Below, in pieces: positions 47,101 through 57,303 of a stretch of 64,000 bases of DNA. The notes below the pieces were generated by a model. That model did not search any database. It was not told the origin of the DNA and worked only from the letters and a program-made list of their open reading frames with translations. Origin of the DNA: Acorus gramineus (Eukaryota > Streptophyta > Magnoliopsida > Acorales > Acoraceae). The stretch lies in the NCBI GenBank assembly GCA_030737835.1, contig JAUJYN010000032.1, forward strand, positions 912,991 to 976,990, given 5' to 3'. Made by a program: the position numbers and the translations under genes. The stretch's first letter is position 1; each line of letters opens with the position of its first letter.

Positions 47101-49628
47101 TGTTATATATGTGTCACTTTTAGCCTTTTGGTCACCTTTGGGACATTTCTGGCAGTTTTTCAATTTTTTTCTTTTTTTGATCGGAACCGCTAAAATTTTG
47201 GACTTTTAGCTATCTGTATGAGCTCGAGGACTCCGATTGAAAATCTAACTACACATTATGTGTCCTGGTACCATTTCGAACCACTCACAAAAATTTCATC
47301 GAATTCTAGTAACGTTTTAGAAATTTGGGAGTTCCAAATCGTATCCGGGTTTTGACCAATTGGAATGTCAAAGGGGGGACTTGACCAAGTCAAGAAGACT
47401 TGAACCAAGTCAAATTTGACCATTGACTTGGTCAAATATTTTTGTTTTTTTGTGTGGTTGGGTTGACTCAAAGTCAAGCCCCACCAACCCTTATTTTTTC
47501 ATTAAATGTGTGTGTGTGTGTGAGAGTGTGTGTGTGTGTGTGGTCACTAGTGTTAGGCGTCCCCTTCTTTTCCCCATCTCCATCTCCCTCTCACACACTC
47601 CATCACTCCCTCTTCTTGTTGTTCCATTAGAGGTAGTAGAAGAAGAAGAAGAAGAAGAAAACCCTAGAGAGGAGAAGTGGAGGTATGTGTGTGTGCTACC
47701 TTTGTATGGTGTTTGATTTGTTTTCCCTTTTCTCTATCTCCCTCTCATGGCTTCCCCCACCCCTGTTTTCAGCCATTTTTAGGGCTTGAGAGTGGCTGAG
47801 GAGGTGGTGGTCTTGGTGGTGGCGGTTGTGGTGGTTTGGTGCGCAAAGGGCACCCGAGCTTCCTCCCTTTTCCTTCCCCTCCTTGTTGGTAAGTCCTCCT
47901 CCTCCCTTAGCTTGTTTAGATGATTGTTAGGGTGTTTAAGTGGTTATGCATGCCTTGCATAGGTGGTAGGGGGTGTGGGTGGGCTGAGGAGGGGGTGGAA
48001 GGGGTTCGGGCGCGCGCGCGGAGCCATCCGCGCCCTGCTCGTACGCGCGGGGGCGCGTGGGCTGGACGCTCGACAACGCGTCTGGGCGCGCGGGCAGGCG
48101 TGCGGGCAGTGCGCCAGGGGTGCTGGGGCGCATGCGTGCGTGCGCATTCGTGCGTGTGCGTGCGGGGGGCCATGCGTGTGGCTGCCCGAGGGTTCGGGTG
48201 GGTGTCGGGGCACTCAGACTCGCGTGCGTACGTGCGTGCTCGCATGCGTGCGTGTCCGTATGCATGCTTGTCTGAGTATTTGGGTATTTCTAGTAAATTT
48301 CATGTGTATTGTGTAGTTTACTCACCATATTGAATGCCCATGTCTTGCAGATCTTGGCGAACGGTCACGCAACGACCCGGGTTTCGGTGAGTGGGTCAAT
48401 CCAACCCAGTAGGGAGGCGTTCGATGCATGTAGGCGTGCATTGCCCTCCCCTGGGGCACCATAATTGTATATTAACTTGTGTTAAATGAAAAACTATGTA
48501 ATGCATGTTTTAATATGATGTAACCATGCCACATTAGACCTTGTATGCTAGGGATATACATCCATATATCATGTATAGAGGCCCATACATGCCTAGACAC
48601 CATGGTCCATGCTTGGAAAGCCTTGGCCTACGCATGTTTCCCATTTTAGTTTAATTTATTTAAATCAAAATGAGAATATATTGTTATAAGCATGGCTTAG
48701 AGAAGATTATAAACTTGTTGTTATAATATATGTTTCCCCGCATCTTAGTTATGCGCCCTGGAGGAATTCTTGAGAATTCACGACATTAGAAATGTTAGGA
48801 ATCGTTGTCGACGGATCCAAGAGGATCGTATCCGTGTGGGTAGGCTGTTTTCTCCCCTTCGTTGGATCCGAGTAGGGACTCCCCGACGTTGGAAAGCTGT
48901 ATTGACAGAGGGCGCCCATCTGTAGGTACCTCCGATTCGTCGGAGGGTGCTGATCGTGGGAGTATACCAAGTAGAGGCTACGGAGTGTGGGAGAGGCTAC
49001 CGGTGGACTAAGGGTGAAGAGCAGTCTAGTTTGTCCCAAAAGGCCCATCACCCCTTAAAGGGTGAGGGTGAGGGTGGGGTGGGTCGGCGATGTTATGACC
49101 CACTAGCTTGTGTAATTACTCCCGTTTAGGGACTTTAGTTATTTCAAGGTTAATATGAGTTGTGTTGCATATATTGTGCCATTCACTGAGCGTGTGGCTC
49201 ACCCCTCGCATATTCTTTTCCTCCAGTTATATCTAAGTCGGATCTGAAGGAGGAGCTCCCCGAGGCATCACAGCAGTAGCGGAGCAGCATTCACGTTTTG
49301 GGTTCTGCGAGTGAGAGGCCATCAACATCCCTTTCTTGCTTGTATGTATTGTTATCTGTGCTTGGGCACAACACTTGTATTGGATGTCTTTGTTTATATT
49401 GGCTCTCACAGGACAGTTGATTATGTATTCGGGTCTGTAATATGTCTTTGAATTACAGACTCAGTCGTTTAAGCTTCCGCTATATGTATATATATATTAT
49501 GTCAGCTACATTATTGATTGTGTTGTCATTTTCGATGTTGTTTAGAGTATTTTATTGATCTCCTGTATAGACTGCTGATATTATATATATTTGCCACGTA
49601 TCAGGGACGGGCGCCCTGGGGCGTGACA
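47101..49628 (+). mobile_element. Short solo Tekay-like LTR nested in the 44005-50466 LTR
   Basis: 2528 bp, TGTTATATATGTGTCAC to GGGGCGTGACA, perfect TSD ACCTC (47096-47100 and 49629-49633). Sense orientation is plus. It has a (GT)n-rich tract at 47507-47541, a GAA run at 47638-47658, donor-like TTG|GTAAGT at 47889, a short GC-rich block (48005-48260), acceptor-like TTGCAG ending 48350, a 36-nt block at 48351-48386, GTGAGT at 48387, and TTTTCCTCCAG ending 49226. It lacks the GACAACC module completely, which largely explains its shorter length. Confidence 0.92.
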
Positions 49629-50471
49629 ACCTCAACCACCACCACCACTACCACCACCTCATCAGCATCTCCTCAAGCCCTTCATGGCAGAAAACAGGGG
49701 TGCAAGGGCATGAGAAGGGGATTGAGAGAAGAGAAACAACAACAACAACAACAACAACAACACATACCCACCTTTTCTCACCCTTTCTCACTCTTTCTTG
49801 TGCTTCTTCTTCATCTTTTCCTCCATTAACAACACACACACAACCAAAAAAACAGAGAGGGAGAGGGAGACGAGAGTGAGAGAGAGTGAGAGGTTTCCAC
49901 AAAAAGGGGGCTTTAAATGGAATTAAAGTGAGTTGGTGGGGGGGAACAAGACCAAATCGTCCCTGACCAGAAATTCTGGACGGGCTTCACTAGAACAGCC
50001 ATAACTTCCACGATATAGCTCCGAATTGCACAATTCAAGATCCTTTGGAAAGCCAAGAAGCTTATCTACAACTTTCATGTTTATGCCAAGATCAAATAAT
50101 CCCTCCAGCTATTCTGAAATATTAGCTAAACATTGAACAGGGCTGCTGCCAGAATTTTCTCATCCCCGGGGTATACTTGGAAAATACCCATAACTTTTAC
50201 TACATGAATCCAGTTGATCTAATTCTACTTTTGTATGAAAGCTAACTCAAAACTGAGCATTTCATGATAAAATCATATTTAAACCTCTTCATCTTGGATT
50301 TTAACAAAATTAAATCCAAATACCAAATCGGAAATGCATAACTTCTAGGAGAAAATTATGTAGCCAAATTTTCAATCAGAGCACTCCAACTCCTGTAGGT
50401 AGCTAAAAGCCAAAATTTTAGCGACTCCGATCGAAAAATAAGGCTCCAAATGACACAGGCATAACACAAGC

Positions 50472-50763
50472 AGTGAGCTCGGCGATTATAAAAGAGCATG
50501 AAGGGGTACAACGGACAGTCTATTATGTCAGCAAATCCCTGTGCGGGCCGGAGTCCAGATATCATTACCTCGAAAAAGTCATTTACGCCCTTCTCGTGTC
50601 CTCTAGGAAGCTCAGGCACTACTTTGTTGCTCACTCAATTAACGTAGTGACCAATTACCCACTTAGGCTCATCCTCAAGAAAGCTAACATCACTGGACGA
50701 ATGCTGAAATGGGCAATCAAGCTGTCTCCCTTTGATCTCCAGTACATTCCAAGAAGTGCTATA
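50472..50763 (+). pseudogene. Tat-1 RNase H fragment
   Basis: Continues the frame cut at 44004: VSSAIIKEHEG, YYVSKSLCGPESRYHYLEK, ALLVSSRKLRHYF, LKWAIKLSPFDLQYIPRSAI. This is the RNase H-like part of gypsy pol. It breaks at 50764 where the Tat-2 LTR begins. Confidence 0.9.
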
Positions 50764-50928
50764 TGTAGATACCCTAATTTTGACCATCCAAAGAAAAGAA
50801 ATTTACTTCAAGTAATATTGGAAAAAACCCACATTTGGATATCTAATAGAAAACTCTCTCAGAAGTTGAAACCGGAAACCCTAAGTCCAACACTTAGAAA
50901 AAATCTAAGAGTCTGGACAGAGGCGGCT

Positions 50929-51025
50929 ACTTGAGAGTAGCCTCCCCATACCAGGCGGCTAGTTGTCCAGGCGGCTACTTGAGAGTAGCCTCCCCATACC
51001 AGGCGGCTAGTTCCAACTAGCCGCC
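50929..51025. repeat. Tandem duplication and GGCGGCTA hairpin in the Tat-2 LTR
   Basis: A segment of about 48 bp beginning AGGCGGCTACTTGAGAGTAG is present twice in tandem. It is followed by a perfect 11-bp stem, GGCGGCTAGTT (51002-51012) and AACTAGCCGCC (51015-51025), with a 2-nt loop. Related but imperfect pairs recur at about 60863-60937 and 61281-61335. Confidence 0.85.
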
Positions 51026-51045
51026 CCCCTGACCGGCCCCAAACC

Positions 51046-54000
51046 TGTCACGCCCCAGGCGTCCCTGGTACGCGGCAAGTGTCTATAAAATATCAGAATC
51101 TACACAGGAGGTCAATAATATATCATACACAAGCAACCAGAATGACACACAGACAATAAAAGCAGGGCTGACATGATATATACACCAAATGCGGAAGCTA
51201 AGACTGAATCTGTAATTAAAACACACTACAGATTCCATACATAATCACATGTCCTGTGAGAGCCAATATACATACAAAGACATCCAACTACAACACAAAC
51301 GCGTGCCCAAGCACGGAAAATAATACATACAAGCACAAGGGATGCTGATAGCCTCTGAAACTCGCGGGACGTGGCGCTACTACTCTACTGATGAAATCCC
51401 TCGGGAGCTCCTCCTCCAGATCCGACTCAGATGACACTGAAGAAAAATATTATGCGAGGGGTGAGCCACACGCTCAGTGAACGGCACAGCCCATGCATCA
51501 CAGACAATATTGACCCCAACTAGATAATCTTTAAAATCCACAAACACATTTCTCAAGACACAAAATGATAGCAAAAACTCAAAGCCGTGGGTCGCTCGAT
51601 CGCCAACCCACTACACCCTCACCCTTCAATGGGTGACAAAGGATATTGGGACTGGCTACACACAACCAGCGGGTCGCTTCCGCCAACCCGCTACACCCTC
51701 ACCCTCACCCCTCAAGGGGTGACCAAGGATATTGGGACTTACAATCCAGTGGGTCGCCACATCGCCGGCCCACCATACCCTCACCCTCACCCTCAACAGG
51801 TGACCTAGGCTCTTGGGACTGACTAGGCTGTTGGTCACCCTTGGTCCACCGATAGTCTCTCCCCACTCCGTAGGTCGTTTGGCCACTCCCACATTCAGCG
51901 CAGTCCTTCTACCAAATCAGGAGGCGCCTACTGATGGGAGCCCCTGCACGGGACGACCTTTCCAACGCCGGGGTAGTCTCTACACGGATCCAACGAAGGG
52001 AACAGAACAGCCTATCCATCGCATATGATCCACTCGGATCCGCAGACAACACATCCTACCAACTCTAATGTCCTGAAATCCTCAGAACTCCACTAGGGCG
52101 CATAACTAAGATGCGGGGAACATGCATAACAGTTATAACAAGGGTGGAATATCGTTGGGGGAAAGAAACTCGGGAGGGCAGCGTGAGTTCCCGTTACAGG
52201 ACACCCCGACAACCAAACAAGGAACACGGTGTACCCTAACCCGGGTCTCACCGCTGTCCTCGCAAGGCCCCTCCCCTATAATATTCACTAAAGCATGCAA
52301 TTAAACATTTACTAGCATTTAATTTAATAAATAAACTAGTAGGACACATGCATAGGCCAAGGCTTCCTAGCATGAGAATAGGGGACATGGTGCATGGCTC
52401 ATACACATATCCTAAGGGTGCAAGTCCCTAACATGCAAAGTCTAGGGTAACATGCATTCTACAATTAAATCATGCTCGCATGATATACACATTACAACAT
52501 GACAATATCAATCCATGGTGCCCCAGGGGAGGTCGGTATACGCCCAAATGCGTATAACACCTCTCTATTGGGTTGGGTTGTCCCACTCACCGAAATCCGG
52601 GTCGTCGCGCGACCGTCCGTCAAGATCTGCAAGACAGGGTATTGACTTGGTGAGTAAAATCCACAAACACACTAAAATACCCAACAATACATAAATACTC
52701 TAAAATACTCAACACTCGGACAAACGTACATACGGCACGTACGCACGCTAGCCCGAGCACTCCGGCTCACTCCCGCACCACCGGCAACCACCCGCACGGC
52801 CACCCGACCCCTCGGGTGCGCCGCCGCGCCTCAGCCCGCGCATCCAGGCACCGCCGGGCCCCTGCCCGCCGCCCTGGACCTGCAGCCGAGCCACCCGGTG
52901 CCCCGCGCCCACTGCGCCCCGCCGCAGCAGCCCGCGCGCACCCCCGCGCGCCCCGCGCGCACAACGCGAGCACACCGCACGCCCCGCGCGCCCAGCGCCT
53001 CGCCCCGCGCGCACCCCGCGCGCACCGCCAGCTCCGCCCCGCGCGCAGTCCGCGTGCACCACCAGCCGCCTCGTCGCGCCCTGCGCACACCCCGCGCGCA
53101 CCCTGCACGACGCATTGCACGCACTCCGCTCGCACAGCTCTCCGCACCAGCCGCTCGACTAGCACCCGCGACCAGCTCCCAGCGCTCAGCGCCCAGCACC
53201 CGGGACCCTCACCCAGCGCCCACGCGCATGCCCGCGCAACACGCGCCCAGGGCGCCTGGCAGCACGCGCCCAGCGTGCCTGCCAGCCTGCCCGCGTTGCC
53301 TGCCTGCGCGCGTCGTCGAGTGGCCCGAGCACCGTTCGCCTGCACGCCCAGGGCACTGCCCGCCTGATGCCCGAGCGCCCCCTGCTAGCTGCTCGAGCAT
53401 GGCCTGCCCAGCCGGCCTGCCCTGCTCGCACAGCCCGCAGCCATCCTACTCCGCACGCCTCCCCCTGCATCCCCCGAGCGCACGCCCGCGCGCGCACCCT
53501 CGCGCACGCGCTCGCGCGCCCGGCAACCTAGTGCACCTGCTCCTAGCCTACCCGACTAGCCCTGCCAGCCTGCCCGGCGCGCACGCCCAGCCCTGCTGGC
53601 CCCCAGCACCACCCGAGCGCACGCCCGCGCGCGCTCGCGCCAACCGCTGCGCTTGCACCATCCTGCGCTGCTGCCCTGCCCGAGACAGCAGCCTGCCAGC
53701 CCGAGCTCCTCTACCACCCACCTCCGACCACCACCACAGCCTCCGACCACCTCCCACAGCCCTCCGACGGCCACCCACCGCCGCCGACCGCCTCCCAACC
53801 ACAAATCTACCCTCCTAACATACATCTAACCATGAAAAAGAGGGAAAGGAAGCTTACCAAGGGGAGGAAAGGAAATCCGGTTGCCCTCCGCGCACCGAAA
53901 CCTCTCCCAAAGGGCTTCCAACGCCCGGATCTACCTCCACCACCGAAATGGCTCAAATCAGGGAAGAAGAGAGGGGAGACGGAGGGGCAAATCTCACCGG

Positions 54001-54449
54001 AATCCGGATTTGAAAGCACCGGGGTGTAGATCGGGACCCGATCTACACTTCCTATGCTTTAGGTTTTTGGGTTTGAGGGGTCTAAGGGGCTCAAATGCAA
54101 GAAAAATGGAGAAGGGGAGAGAGAGAGCTTGGGGAGGAAGATGATGAATAGTGCCAGGCACTTTTTAGATTCCACTTATATAGTAAGTGACTTAAAATAC
54201 CCGGATACGCCCTGGAACTGTGAAATTTCAGAAACGTTACCGGAATTCGATGAAATTTTCGTGAGAGGCCTAAAATGGCACCAGGACACCAAATATGCAG
54301 TTAGATTTCCAATCGGAGTCCTCTAACTCAGGACGATAGCTAACAATCCAAAAATTAGCGGTTCCGATCGAAAACCAAAAAAAAAAAACGAAAAACTGCC
54401 AGAACGCTCCAACGGTTACCAGCAGGTTAAAAGTGACACATATATAACA
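51046..54449 (-). repeat. 3' LTR of Tekay II
   Basis: 3404 bp. It has one GACAACC module (52208), a 36-nt block at 52591-52626, a GC-rich block at about 52790-53660, a donor-like site complement GCTTAC at 53852-53857 and a TATA complement at 54176-54182. The three CCCTCA runs at 51614-51795 flank repeated GGGTCGC...CGCCAACCC segments. Confidence 0.93.
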
Positions 54450-54465
54450 TTCTTCCCCCCTTAGG
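54450..54465 (-). promoter_or_regulatory. Polypurine tract of Tekay II
   Basis: The minus strand reads CCTAAGGGGGGAAGAA immediately before the 3' LTR. The Tekay I counterpart is at 15472-15488. Confidence 0.88.
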
Positions 54466-54489
54466 AAATTTTGTCCTCAAAATATGCAA

Positions 54490-54720
54490 AAACATCTAGG
54501 AGGGGAAAAGATGCGGATACGCGTCACACCTGGCATCCTTGAGCTTCTAAGTGTCCTCGACACCAGAATGGTGCTGCCATCGCACCTCGACCAACTGGAC
54601 GGTCTTGGTGCAGAGCCTCCTCACGCGGCGGTCCATGATCTCAATCAACTGCTCCACGAATGACTGTCCGGCTCAGAGACGAGCGGCTCGAACGGGATAA
54701 CGTGAGCAGGATCGTGGACA
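54490..54720 (-). pseudogene. Chromodomain-like C-terminus of Tekay II pol
   Basis: The minus strand encodes HDPAHVIP, then EQLIEIMDRRVRRL and VEVRWQHHSGVEDT, the pattern of the C-terminal chromodomain of Tekay/Del chromoviruses. This supports the family assignment. It joins directly to an RT fragment on the right. Confidence 0.75.
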
Positions 54721-54999
54721 CCTTTATCCAACTGCGAACCCACCACTCCAAGACGGAGAGGTAAGAATTGGCGCTGAGGTGAGCCTCCGAGTAAACTCCA
54801 GGAAGCTCTCCTCGCAAGACGGGGACCACTCGAACCGGACATCCTTCCGAGTAAGGCGGTTAAGAGGAACAGCTATCTTTGAGAAACCCTCGTCAAGCTT
54901 CCTGCAATAACCCACCAAACTCAGGAAGCTCTGAATCCTAGCAGGGTTCGACGGTCGACGCCAATAAGACGCGACGAGAGTCTTGCCCGGGTCCACAGA
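54721..54999 (-). pseudogene. Reverse transcriptase end fragment of Tekay II
   Basis: The minus strand encodes IQSFLSLVGYCRKLDEGFSKIAVPL, RLTRKDVRFEWSPSCEESF and RLTSAPILTSP in part; this is the RT thumb to RNase H connection of gypsy pol. It is fused by deletion to the chromodomain region near 54720, removing RNase H and integrase. Confidence 0.85.
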
Positions 55000-55079
55000 T
55001 ATGCCTTTACCAGAAATTACTCAGCCCAAAAGGCCTTAACCACCAACCAAAAACTCACTCTTGATCTTTCATCCATCTG

Positions 55080-55860
55080 ATGCTTCCATGGTATCCCTTG
55101 CCTGAGAAAAGAAACCTCGGGAGGGCACCATGAAATCCCGATATAGGATACCCCGACAACCAAACAAGGAACACGAAGTACCCTAGCCCAGGTTTCAACG
55201 CTGACCTCACAAGGCCCCTTAATCCAGAAAGGAACACTAGAAGAAGACATCATTTAAAGAACACTACTAACCGCACTTGATCATCTACATCTAGATAATC
55301 ACCCACCGATATCCTTCAACATCCATCTCAAGACCGGACCCAACATCATCGGGAATGGTCGAACAAATTTGGGTCACGAGGCGACGCGTCTTTGTCTCAT
55401 CCACACCCTCACTCCCATCAGGAGACATATTGGGACTTTGGGAGAGATTTAGACTGTTCTTCACCCCTGGTCCACCGGTAGCCTCTCCTCCACACCGTAG
55501 GCCGTCTGGTCCGCTCCCACAATTCAGCACAGTCCTTCTACCAAATCAGGAGGTGCCTACTGATGGGAGCCCTCTGCCAGGAAGGCCTTTCTAACGCTGA
55601 GGAGTCCCTACACTGGTCCGACGAAGGGGAGAACGATTCCACGCTCGCGACATCATCCATTAATCCATTTCCGGGTTAGCCCCTACCTGACATACTCCCA
55701 CGATCAGTACCCCTCCGACTGCATCGGCGGTACCTACAGATGAGAGCCTCCTGCCAGGACGGCTACAACTCGGCCTCTTTAACTCGAACAACCACACTCA
55801 TTACCCGCTCATTGAGATAATACACACATGCTTAACAGCAACCAACACACATAATCATTC
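55080..55860 (-). repeat. LTR-derived block in the coding region of Tekay II
   Basis: 55100-55235 carries the GACAACCAAACAAGG module (55155). 55280-55800 matches the Tekay I-type LTR around 21230-21740 (GGACCCAACA, TGGTCCACCGGTAGCC, CTCCCACGATCAGTAC, GGTACCTACAGATG). The order of the two parts is the reverse of a normal LTR. It lies between gag and the RT fragment, replacing protease and most of RT. Confidence 0.75.
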
Positions 55861-57183
55861 CCAGGGAGCTAGGGAACAAAACATTACCTCGAACCATGAC
55901 GCCCGAAACCTGCGCCTCCTCAGCCGAAAGAGCTGCAACTCTGCCTTGAACAAACTGCGGCAGAGGAGCAGGAGCACGCCTCGCCGGCTGCCGCTGCTGA
56001 GGTAGCACTCGGGGCCGGCCAGCATCAGGGCAATTGTATCTGATATGCCTGATGCGCTGACAATGGAAACAACGCCGCTTCTCCGGCTGCCTGGACTGAA
56101 TGGGCACTGCCGCAATGGGTGCTGGATCCCACCCTGGCACCGCATCTGCTGGAGGAGAGGCAGCTGCTGACTGATCGAAACGGGGCCTCTTCCTCTTGCG
56201 CTGCCCCTAGGCCCGACTCCCAGAAGGACCCTGATCTGCAGAAGGGGTCGGAACCCCCACAATGATCCCGAGGTCTCGCTCGACTGTCTTCGCCCGAGAC
56301 ACCAAGTCTGAGAACCTCGAGAAAGCCTGAGAGGAGACATGCACCCGAATGGCGCTGCAGAGGCCAAGCTCGAAACGGCGACACCGCCCCTCTTCGTCCA
56401 TCACCAAAGCTGGAGCGAATCTGGATAGCCTCGTGAAGCGCGTGGAGTAGTCGGCGACAGACATAGAGCCCTGCGTCAACCGCTCAAACTCCTGCACCAC
56501 GATCTGCTGCGCCGAGAACGGGAAGTACTCCTCCAGGAAATAACTCCGGAATCCTGCCCAAGAAAGCTGCTCCACTCCCTCTGGAATGTCCACCACTCGG
56601 GTAGCCCACCAGTCGGCAGCGCTACCCTTCAGCATGAAGGTGGCCAGGGAGACTCGCTGGCGATCGGTGCAAAGCATGGTCGAGAAGATCACCTCCACTT
56701 CCATCAACCATCGCTCTGGGGCAAGGGGATCGCCAACTGGCCATAAAACTCGGGAGGGTGGAGCTTCAGAAAGGCTGCCAGGCCACTCTGCTGCACCCGT
56801 GCTGCAGCCTCTAGCCCAACCTCCCTCGCCAGGGGATCCTGAACCCTCACCGCTGGAATCACCACGGGGACTGGGGGTACTTCGGGTACCACAGACGGAT
56901 CTGCTACCAAGGGGACCTGTGGAACTGCATCACGGGCCGCCCTCAGCTCCCGGGTCTCCCGCGCCTGCTCTACCAACGCTCTGGTCTGCGCCTCCAGTGC
57001 CTTGATCCGAGTCTCCACCAAATCCGCTGTCCAAGCGAACGCACGTTCCCGTGCGGGAGGCTCCTGCGCCGATCCTGGCCTCACAGCCGTGGACTCTCCA
57101 GTAGCATCCTCGCCTCCGGTAGGTCCGGAAACCTCCAAAGGTCGAGAGGGACCATGTCCGCGCCGTCCTCCACGAGGAGGCAT
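55855..57183 (-). pseudogene. Tekay II gag, frameshifted
   Basis: The ATG is at 57183-57181 (MPPRGGRRGHGPSR). A coiled, charged N-terminal part leads to FLKLHPPEFYG, where a frameshift occurs near 56700-56740. The gag core follows (MEVEVIFSTMLCTDRQR, LKGSAADWWA, FLEEYFPFS, FERLTQGSMSVADYSTRF). A second shift near 56140-56210 precedes a CCHC knuckle (CFHCQRIRHIRYNC) at about 56031-56072. This is the best preserved coding part of Tekay II, about 430 residues if read across the breaks, a usual chromovirus gag size. Confidence 0.88.
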
Positions 57184-57285
57184 ATCAGCAATCCTAAGAA
57201 AACCAGACACTAGGATCAGAATACTCATATCAAAATCCTAGGACTCATCTCTACGAAAGAAGACCATTGGCTCTGACAGGACCAG

Positions 57286-57297
57286 GCTCTGATACCA
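57286..57297 (-). promoter_or_regulatory. Primer binding site of Tekay II (initiator tRNA-Met type)
   Basis: The minus strand reads TGGTATCAGAGC, six bases inside the 5' LTR boundary, followed by CTGGTCCTGTCAGAGCC as in Tekay I. Confidence 0.95.
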
Positions 57298-57303
57298 CCT
57301 TTT

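Larger units (their letters stand above)
44005..50466 (-). mobile_element. Solo LTR of the Tekay I family, carrying another solo LTR
   Basis: Ends TATCACGCCC (the expected TG is now TA) and CATAACA, with near-identical flanks CATGC (44000-44004) and CAAGC (50467-50471). Removing it restores the Tat-1 RNase H frame (IAATNHA then VSSAIIKEH). Without the nested LTR at 47101-49628 it is 3.93 kb, close to the 3.7 kb LTR of Tekay I. It has the CCCTCA runs near 44550-44675, an (AT)30 tract at 45679-45738, a 36-nt block at 46487-46522, and the same 62-codon frame at 44269-44457 seen in Tekay I LTRs. The GC-rich block of its sister is missing or decayed. Confidence 0.88.

Noticed and set aside
55355-57241. 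Plus-strand frames opposite Tekay II gag
   Set aside because: They are antisense shadows of the gag region, which has clear gag and zinc-knuckle motifs on the minus strand.
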